A DNA stretch of 64,000 nt from Lewinellaceae bacterium (GCA_020636255.1 JACJYE010000002.1:587444-651443); one strand, 5' to 3'. Numbered from the stretch's first letter, positions 8,850 through 17,818 are shown. Numbers and translations are program-made. The notes: generated from the letters alone by a model not told the origin.

Positions 8850-11120
8850 ATGAGCGTAAAAAACGTTTACTTGAGCTTGTTGCTGTTGCTAGGCATCAGC
8901 ACTTCCCCGTTCGCACAGGTCCGCGATTGCGGAACGATGGACCACCTCCAGTATGAAGAAATGCTGGACCCTACCCGGATGTTGAAGCTCATGGAAATCG
9001 AAGATCACGCCAGGCAGTTGCTGGACAACCCGAGCCGTGTCGTGAATGGTGTCATCACGATCCCCGTCGTCGTACACGTAGTGTACAACACCACTGCAGA
9101 AAACATCAGTGATGCCCAGGTCCAGAGCCAGATCACAGTGTTGAACGCGGATTTCCGCCGGCTCAATGCCGATGCTTCAAGCACGCCCAGCATGTTCGCA
9201 TCAGTGGCAGCGGATGCAGAAGTCCAGTTTTGCCTGGCTTCGGTTGACCCCAGTGGCAACCCCACCACCGGCATTACCCGCACCTCGACGACCCGGACCT
9301 CATTCTCTTCCAACGATTATGTAAAGTTCAACTCCACCGGCGGCAAGGATGCCTGGCCGGCGGGCAGTTACCTCAACCTTTGGGTGTGCGACCTGAGCAG
9401 CACCCTGCTCGGTTACGCGCAGTTTCCCGGTGGCAGCGCAGCGACCGACGGTGTTGTGATCGATTATGCGTATTTCGGGACCATCGGCACGGCTACGCCG
9501 CCTTTCCACCTGGGCCGCACGGCAACCCACGAGGTAGGCCACTGGCTCAATCTGCGCCACATCTGGGGTGACGGCGGCTGCAGCGTTGACGACTTCGTCA
9601 GCGATACGCCGCTGGCCGGGGCTGCCAACTACACCGCCTCGCCCTGCACCTTCCCCGGCCCCAACTCCTGTAATTCCGGTACTGGCGATCAGCCCGACAT
9701 GTTCCAGAATTATATGGACTATTCCGATGATGCTTGTATGAACCTATTCACGCAAGGGCAGAAAACCCGCATGCGTGCATTGTTCGATACCGGTGGCGCC
9801 CGCGTCAGCCTGCTGAGCAGCAATGGCTGTGGCACCGTATCGCCGCCGACCTGTAGCGACGGTATCCAGAACGGCGACGAGGCCGGCGTCGACTGCGGCG
9901 GTTCCTCCTGCCCGGCCTGTGTCTGTTCGAACGCCAGCCCTGTGACGGTGAGCATCACATTTGACAACTATCCCGAGGAAACGAGCTGGACGATCAAAAA
10001 CTCCAGCAACGTAACGGTGGCCTCAGGCGGCACTTATGGCAGCCAGCCCGATGGTTCTACCATCAACATCCAGGTAAGCCTCAGCGCCGGCAACTATACG
10101 TTCACCATCAACGACGCCTATGGCGACGGCATCTGCTGCGCCTACGGCTCGGGTTCGTATACCGTACGCGATGCAAACAATACCGTACTTGCTTCCGGCG
10201 GCGCCTTTGGCACTTCCGCGTCGACGGCATTCTGCATTGCCGGAGGCGGCTCTACGCCGACCTGCAGCGACGGCATCCAGAACGGTGACGAGACCGGCGT
10301 CGACTGCGGTGGTTCATCCTGTCCGCCCTGTAATACCGGCTGTACCTACAGCACGATCAACAGCAGCAATTTCGAATCCGGCTTCGGTATCTGGACGGAT
10401 GGCGGCACAGACTGTGCCCGGGTCAGCAGCACCACGTATGCCAGCAGCGGCAGCTATTCCATCCGCCTGAGAGACAATACCACCTCCTCGCTGATGTCGA
10501 CGGGCAACCTCAGCCTTTCGGCCTATCAGGAACTCAAGGTTGATTTCTCCTTCATTACCGTTAGCTTCGACAACGCCAACGAAGACCTTTGGCTACAGAT
10601 CTCAACCAACGGCGGTTCTACTTATACAACGGTTAAGGACCTGAACTACGGCACCGACTTCACCAATGGCCAGCGCGTGAATATGTCTGTCGTGATCACC
10701 GGCACCTTTACCAACACTACCCGCCTGCGCTTCCGCGCTGATGCATCTGCTGACGACGACCAGGTTTACATCGACGATGTCGTCATCTCCGGATGTTCCG
10801 GTGGCGCCCGCACCACCCCGTTCACTCCGGGCTTAACCCTTGAAGGCGAAACCGTAAAAACCGGCTCAGCGAGCCTGGCGGTATTCCCCAACCCCACCCG
10901 CGATGAACTTACGGCTGTATTCGTACTGCCGGAGGCCAGCCCTGTGCAGCTTCTGGTAGCCGACATCACCGGCCGCGTGGTCGAACAGCGCCAACTGAAT
11001 GCCGAAGCCGGCAGGCAGGAAGCCAGGATCGACGCCAGCACCCTCGTTCCCGGCGTATACTTCATACACCTGGTAACGAACGGAGAACAGCTGACGAAGA
11101 AGTTCGTAGTGGCCCGCTAG
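8850..11120 (+). CDS. secreted M43 (pappalysin-like) zinc metalloprotease with type IX sorting domain
   Basis: The 756-residue product has a signal peptide (1-22, ending PFAQ). The M43 catalytic domain (about 60-325) carries HEVGHWLNLRH at 227-237, where two His of HExxH and the third His bind zinc, and a Met-turn region FQNYMDYSDDACM. Two copies of a Cys-rich motif CSDGIQNGDE..VDCGGSSCP.C (about 336-358 and 475-497) flank a beta domain with YGDGICC. A jelly-roll domain follows, then a C-terminal type A sorting domain (VFPNPTRDEL, GRVV, GVYFIHL, KKFVVAR). It should be exported by T9SS and attached to or released from the cell surface. Usual M43 HExxHxxGxxH has Asn in place of the Gly here, a variant I recall from Bacteroidota members. 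Confidence 0.93.
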   Translation: MSVKNVYLSLLLLLGISTSPFAQVRDCGTMDHLQYEEMLDPTRMLKLMEIEDHARQLLDNPSRVVNGVITIPVVVHVVYNTTAENISDAQVQSQITVLNADFRRLNADASSTPSMFASVAADAEVQFCLASVDPSGNPTTGITRTSTTRTSFSSNDYVKFNSTGGKDAWPAGSYLNLWVCDLSSTLLGYAQFPGGSAATDGVVIDYAYFGTIGTATPPFHLGRTATHEVGHWLNLRHIWGDGGCSVDDFVSDTPLAGAANYTASPCTFPGPNSCNSGTGDQPDMFQNYMDYSDDACMNLFTQGQKTRMRALFDTGGARVSLLSSNGCGTVSPPTCSDGIQNGDEAGVDCGGSSCPACVCSNASPVTVSITFDNYPEETSWTIKNSSNVTVASGGTYGSQPDGSTINIQVSLSAGNYTFTINDAYGDGICCAYGSGSYTVRDANNTVLASGGAFGTSASTAFCIAGGGSTPTCSDGIQNGDETGVDCGGSSCPPCNTGCTYSTINSSNFESGFGIWTDGGTDCARVSSTTYASSGSYSIRLRDNTTSSLMSTGNLSLSAYQELKVDFSFITVSFDNANEDLWLQISTNGGSTYTTVKDLNYGTDFTNGQRVNMSVVITGTFTNTTRLRFRADASADDDQVYIDDVVISGCSGGARTTPFTPGLTLEGETVKTGSASLAVFPNPTRDELTAVFVLPEASPVQLLVADITGRVVEQRQLNAEAGRQEARIDASTLVPGVYFIHLVTNGEQLTKKFVVAR

Positions 11121-11124
11121 TGCT

Positions 11125-11162
11125 ATAAGGGATGCCATCCCTTAAGGGATGGCATCCCTTAT
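11125..11162. terminator. 38-bp perfect palindrome at a convergent gene boundary
   Basis: AAGGGATGCCATCCCTT (11127-11143) is followed without spacer by its exact complement (11144-11160); one AT pair more on each end makes 38 bp. It begins 5 bp after the protease stop and contains the last five codons and stop of the convergent gene (RDAIP-stop). It probably acts as a bidirectional terminator. Confidence 0.6.
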
Positions 11163-12554
11163 CAACCACTTGGCCAACCACTCCCGTTCCAGCACCTCGG
11201 TTGCCGGGGGCAGGCTTTCAGCCAGTTCTCTCCTTTTTTCCACCTCAAAAGGCGCCAGTTTGGCCAGTTTGCGGGTATATTCGATAAAATTGCGCACCTG
11301 GCCTTTCAGCTTCGGTTTCGCCAACGGCTGACGGTAGACGTAGATGCGGTAAGCTTCCAGAAAGGACAGCAGCAATTCCGTCTGGCCTGTTTCGTAATAG
11401 ATCTTAGCCAGCAGGTTTTTAGCAGCCACGGCTAGCAGCAGGTCGCGCAGGTCCAGTTGGTTGAGCACGACCTGGGCCTGGCCGTATTCTCCTTTCCAGT
11501 AGAGGTAGTGCCCGAGGTTGTAGTTGTAGATATTTTCCCGAAATCCTTCCGGCAGGTATTCCCTGTACTCGTGCAGGACCTTGCTGGCCCAGTCGAACCG
11601 CCCGGTGCGCAGGCCAACGGTGATGAGGTTGCTGTAACGCCATGGCGCCAGCTGGCCGTCTTCCAGCAAAAGGCCCTTTTCCAGGAGCCAATCATTGATC
11701 TCGAGAAAATGGATATAAAAGGATTCGTCGCGAAACTGGTTGATACGGCGGGTGCAGTAGTTGAGCAGATAGGCGTAAAGGTTTTTGAGCTCGGCAGGCG
11801 AAAGGATACCTTTATGATCGCGCAACAGTGCATACAATTTGTCAAAGTATCCTGTGTTTTCAGGCTGTTGCAACATGAGCAGGGCATTCAGGTAGACCAG
11901 GATGACGGGCGTATCTTCAAAAGGCTGTTGTTGCACCCATTGCAGTACGGCTTCTCCCAGGTTGAGTTGGTAGTCGATATCCAGTATCTGGCCCTGGTTG
12001 ACCATTTCCAGGGTGTAGCGGAGCTTATTGGAGAGGTAGGCCCTGTCAAGCGCATCGGCAGCCCGCTGCAGTTCTTCGCGATAATTGCGTTCATAGCGCT
12101 CGGAGTGGCGGTTTTCCAGTTCTATAGCACGGTAGAGATACTGTAGCAGGAAGCCATCATGATAGGGGTATTGCCCCACCAGTTTGTGTGCTTTTCGAAG
12201 GGCAGCCTTGAAGTGTTTGTCAAGCTCCAGTTCATCAAAGGCCTCCATCAAGGCCAATTGCTGTTCGAGCGGGCGGCTCATGAGGTGTTCCACCTGAAGG
12301 TATTGTTCCAGCAATTGGAACAGCTCGCTCATGCGGTAGGCCAGCACACGTTCGTCCAGCTCCAGGGCCTTCGCAACGGCGCTTTTATCCAGTTCAGGTG
12401 CATCAAAACCGGGAGCAAAGGCAAGCAAATGGTTGAAAAGCAGTTCGTTTTCCGTATTTTTATTGAAAAAGGGCGACCGCAGGAACTCCCCGAAACGCTG
12501 CAATTGGCGGGCCGGTAGTTTTTGCAGTAACTCGATCAGCTTGCTTTGATGCAT
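11142..12554 (-). CDS. helical-repeat protein of unknown function
   Basis: The 470-residue protein is almost entirely helical, rich in Leu, Gln, Glu and Tyr, without signal peptide. The second half reads like degenerate TPR pairs (for example NYNLGHYLYWKGEYGQAQVVLNQLDL and LLAKIYYETGQTELLLSFLEAYRIY). The N-terminus, ELLQKLPARQLQRFGEFLRSPFFNKN, looks like a recurrent Saprospiria hypothetical family (recalled, not checked). It is probably a cytoplasmic scaffold. The final codons lie inside a palindrome shared with the terminator region of the convergent protease gene. Confidence 0.75.
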   Translation of the reverse strand: MHQSKLIELLQKLPARQLQRFGEFLRSPFFNKNTENELLFNHLLAFAPGFDAPELDKSAVAKALELDERVLAYRMSELFQLLEQYLQVEHLMSRPLEQQLALMEAFDELELDKHFKAALRKAHKLVGQYPYHDGFLLQYLYRAIELENRHSERYERNYREELQRAADALDRAYLSNKLRYTLEMVNQGQILDIDYQLNLGEAVLQWVQQQPFEDTPVILVYLNALLMLQQPENTGYFDKLYALLRDHKGILSPAELKNLYAYLLNYCTRRINQFRDESFYIHFLEINDWLLEKGLLLEDGQLAPWRYSNLITVGLRTGRFDWASKVLHEYREYLPEGFRENIYNYNLGHYLYWKGEYGQAQVVLNQLDLRDLLLAVAAKNLLAKIYYETGQTELLLSFLEAYRIYVYRQPLAKPKLKGQVRNFIEYTRKLAKLAPFEVEKRRELAESLPPATEVLEREWLAKWLIRDAIP

Positions 12555-12560
12555 AAAATG

Positions 12561-12616
12561 GGGTTGCAGGGGTTACAGGTTTTACGGTTGCATGGTTTCA
12601 CGGTTGCATGGTTAAG
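12561..12616. repeat. intergenic short imperfect GGTTNCA-type repeats
   Basis: The stretch reads as successive variants of GGTTGCA/GGTTACA/GGTTTCA, including two copies of ACGGTTGCATGGTT. Similar short runs occur at 21234, 21991, 34554 and 57640, always between genes. Function is unknown. Confidence 0.5.
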
Positions 12617-12659
12617 GGGACGATGAGGCCATGGCCCAGTGAATTTCAATAGTACAAAA

Positions 12660-13760
12660 ATGAAGAATATTATACTGTTTTTCCTGTCCATAAGTTCCGC
12701 CTGCCTGTTGTCGGGCCAGGTTATTTTTCCGGGCGACCTCAATAATGACGGCACGGCCAATAATCTCGACCTGCTGCCGCTGGGCGTAGCTTATGGCCAG
12801 GAGGGCCCGCCCCGGCCTGAGGCTACGCTCAACTGGCTTCAGCAGCCCAATTTCCCGTGGGCTGGCTTCCTGCCTGTGAGTGGAGTGAACCTCGGTTTCG
12901 TCGACGCCGACGGAAACGGCTTTATCGATAGCCTCGACCTCGACGCTATAGCGCTGAACTACGACAGCCTGCAGGGAGCTTCTTTTCCCCCGCCACAGGC
13001 CTATGCATTGTCCGACACCTTTCCGGTAGAAGAGCTGCCCGAGCTCGTCATCCGCTTTTCCCGCGATACTGTCGCCATTGGCGATACCGTCACCCTGACG
13101 GCGGAGTATGTCGTACCCAACCCCGATGTTTTTCCGCCTACCGCTGCGCCACTAGCCATAGCTTTTAACCTGGAATTCACCGATTCGCTGCTGGCCGGAG
13201 AACAGGTGCTCATTTACCCCGATACTATGCCCGGCGACCTGATGTTCGTAGCCGCTACGTCCAATTCGGCCGGCATCTGGCGTTCGCCGGCCCCCGGGCA
13301 GATCGAATTTGCCGCCTCCGGTAAAGGGCAACCGGCGCTGGCCAGTTCCCGGACGCTGGCCACTATGATCATCGTCATGGAAGACATGATCCTGCTTGCG
13401 CAACCCGTTCAACCTCAAATAAAGGGCCTGCTGCTCATCAACACCGCCGAACAGGTGATCGCTATGAAAAGCACCGTAGCCCCCCTGTGGCTTACCGGCC
13501 AGAGCCCGGAACCGGAGCGCCGCCGGCAGATGAGCGTATTCCCGAACCCCACTACCGGCAGGCTCGAGGTGCTTCTTCCTACTCCGGCGCCAACAGAACT
13601 TTGGCTCTTCTCCCCTACCGGCCAATGCCTGAAACACCAAAGCTATCTCTTCGGCGACAGTCCGGTGCTCGAGCTCGGAGCATATTCACCCGGCATTTAT
13701 TTCCTCCAGGCCCGGACACCGGAAGGGGTGCAGGTGGAACGGGTGGTTGTCGGTTATTAG
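12660..13760 (+). CDS. secreted dockerin-like protein with type IX sorting domain
   Basis: The 366-residue protein has a signal peptide (MKNIILFFLSISSACLLSG, cleaved near GQ). Two dockerin-I-like calcium loops follow, GDLNNDGTANNLDLLPLG (about 23-40) and DADGNGFIDSLDLDAIALNY (about 80-100). A beta-sandwich region comes next, and the C-terminal sorting domain starts SVFPNPTTGRLEVLL and ends GIYFLQARTPEGVQVERVVVGY. In Bacteroidota such dockerin-like modules are not tied to cellulosomes; the protein is probably a surface or secreted calcium-binding protein. The ATG at 12660 is preferred to an in-frame GTG at 12639. Confidence 0.85.
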   Translation: MKNIILFFLSISSACLLSGQVIFPGDLNNDGTANNLDLLPLGVAYGQEGPPRPEATLNWLQQPNFPWAGFLPVSGVNLGFVDADGNGFIDSLDLDAIALNYDSLQGASFPPPQAYALSDTFPVEELPELVIRFSRDTVAIGDTVTLTAEYVVPNPDVFPPTAAPLAIAFNLEFTDSLLAGEQVLIYPDTMPGDLMFVAATSNSAGIWRSPAPGQIEFAASGKGQPALASSRTLATMIIVMEDMILLAQPVQPQIKGLLLINTAEQVIAMKSTVAPLWLTGQSPEPERRRQMSVFPNPTTGRLEVLLPTPAPTELWLFSPTGQCLKHQSYLFGDSPVLELGAYSPGIYFLQARTPEGVQVERVVVGY

Positions 13761-14120
13761 GAGCTTGTCTGAAGCTCCGCCACGACGGCTTCCGTCCACG
13801 GGCGGCGCCCGTGGCTGATATCTTTACACCCCTTGGGCGTGATGGAAGCTCCGCCGAAACTAGTGTCGCGGCCCAGGTGCGCTGCTGAAACTTAGTTTTT
13901 TATGTACAAAAATCAGATCGACCCTACTTGCTCAATTTCAATTTAATATACATTATTTTATATTTAAAATGTATTGCATCCCGGCTTCTCTCCTATCGAA
14001 TCCTGCCGATAAGTGTACTTGAAGGCCCTGCTTTTCAGGCTTAATCTTGTGGTAACAATTGCATCAAAACATAAGATGCAAGCGCGACAGAATCCAATTC
14101 TATCACAAAAAACATAAGTC
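13761..14120. other. 360-bp intergenic region with one strong hairpin
   Basis: CCACGGGC (13796-13803) pairs with GCCCGTGG (13807-13814) across a 3-nt loop, but no T tract follows, so terminator activity is uncertain. A stretch resembling AGGAGCTTGTCTGAAGCTCC begins at 13760. The right half (13890-14110) is AT-rich and must hold the promoter of the next gene, but no clear TAnnTTTG was found. Confidence 0.4.
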
Positions 14121-15521
14121 ATGAAAGCAAGCACCATTTTCTCCCGTTCCCTGACATTAGCCCTGTTGGTAAGCTTGGCCATTGGCCAAACTCAGGCCCA
14201 GAACAATCAGAACAAGCGCACCTGGACTTTTACCAACGGTACAGGCAGAGCGGCCAATGACCTGCACATGGAGCTGGTAGTAGGCACCGTTCCGGTCAAT
14301 ATCGTTACCAGTGCGACGGATGGCGTCCGCAGAGCCGGGGGTGTTTTTTCCGAATTCCCGGAATCAGGTTCACCGTCGCATCACGATTATGCCGGCGGCA
14401 CAGTGGCCATCGGCGGCAGCGTAACCCTGCAATTCAAGGACAACACCCGCCCCCGCCGCTGGTGGTGGACCTGGAACGGCGACCGCATCGGCGATATTGA
14501 GAACGCCAGTTCGCCGGACCTCGTTTCCGTTACGCCCTTGCAGGACTGGCGCGACGAGCTCATTGCGCGGCCTAGGGGTACCGGCCGCACAACCGGGCAT
14601 ATCGCCGACTTGAGCGTCACCAATACGACGGACAAGCCTGTATCGATCACCGCGGGCCCCTGTTTCATCCCATCCAAGGGAAAATACCAGAGTTACGTTG
14701 TAACGGCCTCTGATCCCGTCACCATTGAACCGGGAGCTACCGCCGACATCCCCTTGCAGGGGTATTGCGCCGATATCTTTGCCGAACCCGTGCCGTCCGA
14801 TGAAGCATTGCCGCCTGTTTCCGAATGGATCACACCTGAAGAAAGCCTGCCGTTGCCGGCTTCCGGCCAGCACCCGCCGTTCGGCAGCGGGTGGAAGCCC
14901 CGGCCCGATGGAAGTGGTATCGCCACCTTCCCTGGAACGGATACCCCCTTCCCCTATACCATCGATGGCCACAAGCACCCTGCTGCCTTCGGATCTCTGG
15001 CCATGGACGCCCTGAACAGGATCACCCAGGCATATACTGAACTGCAGGGCACGATACAGACTCCCTTCAGCGGCAACCCTGCCAAGGAAAGGGAAAGCGT
15101 TATCCAGCAAACCTTCTGGATCTACACGGCAAGCCTGGCCGGCCGCGAATACAAAATGGAGGATTTTGCACACAATACCCTCGAACAATACGCTGCGGCC
15201 ACCGACAAGGATGGGCAGGACATCTCAGATGAAGAAAAGGAAAAACTTGAAACAGGTATCGAACAATTCTGGGGCAGTTTTCAAGCGACGGGCGTTCAGG
15301 CCAAAGTACTGGCCGATGTCGAACAGGCCGTAAGCTACGACGACATCGACGATCCCGACGATCTGCCGAAACCCATCCGCCCCGCATACGACCGCTACGC
15401 TGCCGAACGCGCACTGAACCCTAAAACGACGCACGAGGAGGCCATGAAAAAGGCCCTCAGCAGTAAGGAGGCACGCGACAAGTGGAGCAAGATCTTCAAG
15501 AAGCTTTACGGGGGTAAGTAA
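14121..15521 (+). CDS. secreted protein of unknown function
   Basis: The 466-residue product has a clear signal peptide (MKASTIFSRSLTLALLVSLAIGQTQAQ). Residues 30-230 look like one or two beta-sandwich domains (RTWTFTNGTGRAANDLHMEL and later VTNTTDKPVSITAGPC). The C-terminal 200 residues are helical and charged, ending IFKKLYGGK. There is no sorting domain, so a periplasmic location is likely. No family was recognised. It is followed by a hairpin and another exported protein on the same strand and may share its transcript. Confidence 0.75.
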   Translation: MKASTIFSRSLTLALLVSLAIGQTQAQNNQNKRTWTFTNGTGRAANDLHMELVVGTVPVNIVTSATDGVRRAGGVFSEFPESGSPSHHDYAGGTVAIGGSVTLQFKDNTRPRRWWWTWNGDRIGDIENASSPDLVSVTPLQDWRDELIARPRGTGRTTGHIADLSVTNTTDKPVSITAGPCFIPSKGKYQSYVVTASDPVTIEPGATADIPLQGYCADIFAEPVPSDEALPPVSEWITPEESLPLPASGQHPPFGSGWKPRPDGSGIATFPGTDTPFPYTIDGHKHPAAFGSLAMDALNRITQAYTELQGTIQTPFSGNPAKERESVIQQTFWIYTASLAGREYKMEDFAHNTLEQYAAATDKDGQDISDEEKEKLETGIEQFWGSFQATGVQAKVLADVEQAVSYDDIDDPDDLPKPIRPAYDRYAAERALNPKTTHEEAMKKALSSKEARDKWSKIFKKLYGGK

Positions 15522-15543
15522 CTGTTTGCTATTCATTCATCAG

Positions 15544-15581
15544 AAGGGGCGCAGGCCGGCAAAACCCAGGCCGCGCCCCTT
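15544..15581 (+). terminator. GC-rich hairpin between two exported-protein genes
   Basis: AAGGGGCGC (15544-15552) pairs with GCGCCCCTT (15573-15581), with an inner GGCC/GGCC pairing. Only a short T run follows, so it could be a weak terminator or an mRNA-stabilising hairpin. Confidence 0.4.
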
Positions 15582-15597
15582 TCCAAAACCACCAGCC

Positions 15598-16650
15598 ATG
15601 AAAAAGGCATTATTTATCATACTTCTCTGTAATGTTTTCAGCGCCATTTCCCTAAACGCCCAATCTGCCGCTGCAGCGCTACAGGCCGCCGCCGAGGCTG
15701 CCTACGACCGCGGTTATACTGAAAGCGAGGCAGCCGATCAGGCCAAGGCTTTTGATGAAGCCGCCGGGCTTTTTGAAAAAACAGCAAGAGCATACCGTGC
15801 CGAAGGCCAGGAAGAGATGGCCCGGGGCGCCGAACACATGGCAGGCCTGGCGCGCCAGAACGCAGAGCACAGGCGCAGGCTGGCTGAAAACACGTTCTTC
15901 AGCCCCATGGGCAGCCTCAGTGGAGCGGCCTTCAAGCTTTACCATACACGCCATCCGCATTTGTTCCTATTGCCTGAGGCCGGCATGCCTTTCCCTGCAA
16001 GGAAAGAGGCCATCGGTTTTGACGACGGCAGTATCGATCAGGTGCAACAGGCCCTGTACAGCGACCCGGCATTTCTGGAAAGGATGTTCGAGCAGCTGGG
16101 CGGCGAGTTCTTTATTGGAGCACTTTCAGCACCGGCAAAACTGGAGGGTTTCGAAGAAGAATACGGCCTGTACAAAGGCGCCACTATTGGCGTATTTGCC
16201 ATGCCGCACCTACGGTTCGAGGCAAGCTACGGGCAGTACCGAAGCCGCATCACGGCCCATTTCCCGGTTACGGCATTCCGTCCTGAGACTTACGAGCCAT
16301 ACAGTCTGAAGGGGCAACTGAGCATGGCGGCACAGCATACCGAAGCAGCCCTGGGCGCCAGCTATGCTTTTGGCAGGGGGGCTCTGCAACCTTTCGCCGG
16401 CTTAGGTATGCATTATTCGGCCACGCGGCCCGGCGCCACCCAGGCGGCCATTGCCGGCCTGTCGTTCGAGGTAGCATCCCATAGGCCTTTCCATTCCTTC
16501 GGCCCCTACTTTTCCGGTGGTTTAACCTGGCAGCCGGCGGGCCCGGTGCTCCTGCGCCTTTCCGGAAAGGCGTACACCGCCAAAGGGCAGGAAGGCGGGA
16601 AAAACGCGCTGAACGGCATGCTGTCCCTGGGCCTGGGGCTGGTGCTCTGA
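15598..16650 (+). CDS. exported protein with helical N-domain and probable outer-membrane barrel
   Basis: The 350-residue product starts at the ATG 15598 (MKKALFIILLCNVFSAISLNAQ signal peptide); the frame is open further upstream without support. Residues 24-100 form an Ala- and Glu-rich helical segment resembling a TPR hairpin pair. From about residue 185 alternating strands (GATIGVFAMPHLRFEASYGQ, AALGASYAFGRGALQPFAGLGMHY, GPYFSGGLTWQPAGPVLLRLSG) end in LGLGLVL, as in outer-membrane beta-barrels of the OmpA/OmpW size. The barrel call is inferred from strand pattern. Function is unknown. Confidence 0.7.
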   Translation: MKKALFIILLCNVFSAISLNAQSAAAALQAAAEAAYDRGYTESEAADQAKAFDEAAGLFEKTARAYRAEGQEEMARGAEHMAGLARQNAEHRRRLAENTFFSPMGSLSGAAFKLYHTRHPHLFLLPEAGMPFPARKEAIGFDDGSIDQVQQALYSDPAFLERMFEQLGGEFFIGALSAPAKLEGFEEEYGLYKGATIGVFAMPHLRFEASYGQYRSRITAHFPVTAFRPETYEPYSLKGQLSMAAQHTEAALGASYAFGRGALQPFAGLGMHYSATRPGATQAAIAGLSFEVASHRPFHSFGPYFSGGLTWQPAGPVLLRLSGKAYTAKGQEGGKNALNGMLSLGLGLVL

Positions 16651-16658
16651 TATAGTCA

Positions 16659-17591
16659 TCAGGTGCGAGGTGGAAGCTCCGCCACAACGGCCTTCACCCC
16701 TTCTTCGTAAGGCGTAGGAGTGAAACCGAAACGCTGTTCGAACTTACTGCTGTCGAAAACGTAATCGCGGTCGTATTGATAGATCATCTCCACGAACTCT
16801 TTCATTATAGGGATGAACAGTCCGAGGATGCGCAGCATGAATTTTCCGACAACCATAAAGCGGGGCTCTACTTCCATTTCCCGGGCGAAAGCTTCAATGA
16901 ACTGTCGGCCTGTCCAGGGCGGTGAAGCAGTGGGCATGTGCCAGGCCTGGTTGAACGCGTCGGGCGTATTGCCGAGTATGGCAGTAGCGCGGGCGGCATC
17001 GGGAGTATAGGTAAAAGAATGCTTTTTCTCCACGCTGGCGAACCAGTTGGCCTTTTTCCCCTGACGGAAGTTGTTGGGCACCATTTCCTGCAAGACGCTG
17101 GAACGCACGCCCGGCCCGTAGAAATCGGCAGCGCGGGCGATGAGGGCCGTCAGCCTGCCCGCTTCGATCTCATCCGTGATCATCTGCACCAACTGGGCGC
17201 GGATGCGGCCTTTCCGGCTGGGCGGGTTGATGGGCGTTTCTTCCGTCATATACCCGATATGCCCGATATCGTACATGTAGATATTGTCGAAGAACACCAG
17301 CCTGGCATCGTGTTTTTCACAGGCCATAATAACGTTGCGCATCAAGGGCGGCCAGTCGCGCCGCCATACTTTGAGTTTGTATTCCAGGCCTACGAGCAGA
17401 TATACTACTTCTGAGCCGGCCACTGCGGCATCGACCTGGACGGGGTCGGTGAGGTCGGCGGGGAAAAGCTCGTCGCTGTCGTTCACCTTTTTCGGGTTGC
17501 GGCCGACGAGCCGGATGTGCGTGGTGTGATTTTTCAGTGCTCTGGCGAGATCGTTACCGATGGCGCCGCCGGCGCCTAGTATAGTTTGCAT
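16659..17591 (-). CDS. NAD(P)-dependent epimerase/dehydratase-like protein
   Basis: The 310-residue product has an extended SDR Rossmann start (MQTILGAGGAIGNDLARAL), an acidic residue region for cofactor choice (RLVGRNPKKV), the strand-4 segment VYLLVG, and RLVFFDNIYMYD. The usual YxxxK is not obvious: Tyr-based MYDIGHIGYM and SRKGRIRAQL occupy the region, so it is an atypical SDR that may act on an unusual substrate or merely bind nucleotide. The C-terminal part fits substrate binding. The ATG at 17591 is chosen since it begins the beta-alpha-beta motif; an upstream ATG at 17624 adds eleven unlikely residues. Confidence 0.85.
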   Translation of the reverse strand: MQTILGAGGAIGNDLARALKNHTTHIRLVGRNPKKVNDSDELFPADLTDPVQVDAAVAGSEVVYLLVGLEYKLKVWRRDWPPLMRNVIMACEKHDARLVFFDNIYMYDIGHIGYMTEETPINPPSRKGRIRAQLVQMITDEIEAGRLTALIARAADFYGPGVRSSVLQEMVPNNFRQGKKANWFASVEKKHSFTYTPDAARATAILGNTPDAFNQAWHMPTASPPWTGRQFIEAFAREMEVEPRFMVVGKFMLRILGLFIPIMKEFVEMIYQYDRDYVFDSSKFEQRFGFTPTPYEEGVKAVVAELPPRT

Positions 17592-17648
17592 GTGATAAAG
17601 GTTGGGATGAACAAAGGCCACCAATTTAGTAAAAATGTAGATACGGCG

Positions 17649-17818
17649 CTTAGAGCTTGTTTGGCCGCCACCCTTTGGGCTAAAATACGTCCCTTTTTTG
17701 AGGATACTGCGTTGCTCTTTTCGTCCGTACCTCAGGGTACGAACTTCAAAAAGCGCCTTGTCTCTTCAAAAAATTGACACTTTTTATCTCCAAAAGCGGC
17801 CTCCAAACAAGCTCTTAG
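17649..17818. mobile_element. palindromic MITE-like element, long copy B (160 bp) with CTTAG duplication
   Basis: The core 17654-17813 has the ends AGCTTGTTTGG and CCTCCAAACAAGCT and an interior similar to copy A (GATACTGCGTTGCTCTTTTC, GTACCTCAGGGTACG, CTTCAAAAAGCGCC). CTTAG flanks it at 17649-17653 and 17814-17818. Core length is 160 bp, identical to copy A. The right duplication contains the TAA stop (17815-17817) of the minus-strand gene that follows. Confidence 0.85.

Noticed and set aside
13760..13800. AGGAGCTTGTCTGAAGCTCC as another copy of the palindromic element
   Set aside because: Only AGCTTGT matches the terminal repeat, and no GGAGGC or right end follows, so similarity may be chance.
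13487..13888. Plus-strand frame overlapping the end of the dockerin-like gene
   Set aside because: It is out of frame with a complete sorting domain and Arg/Pro-rich as expected for a shifted frame.
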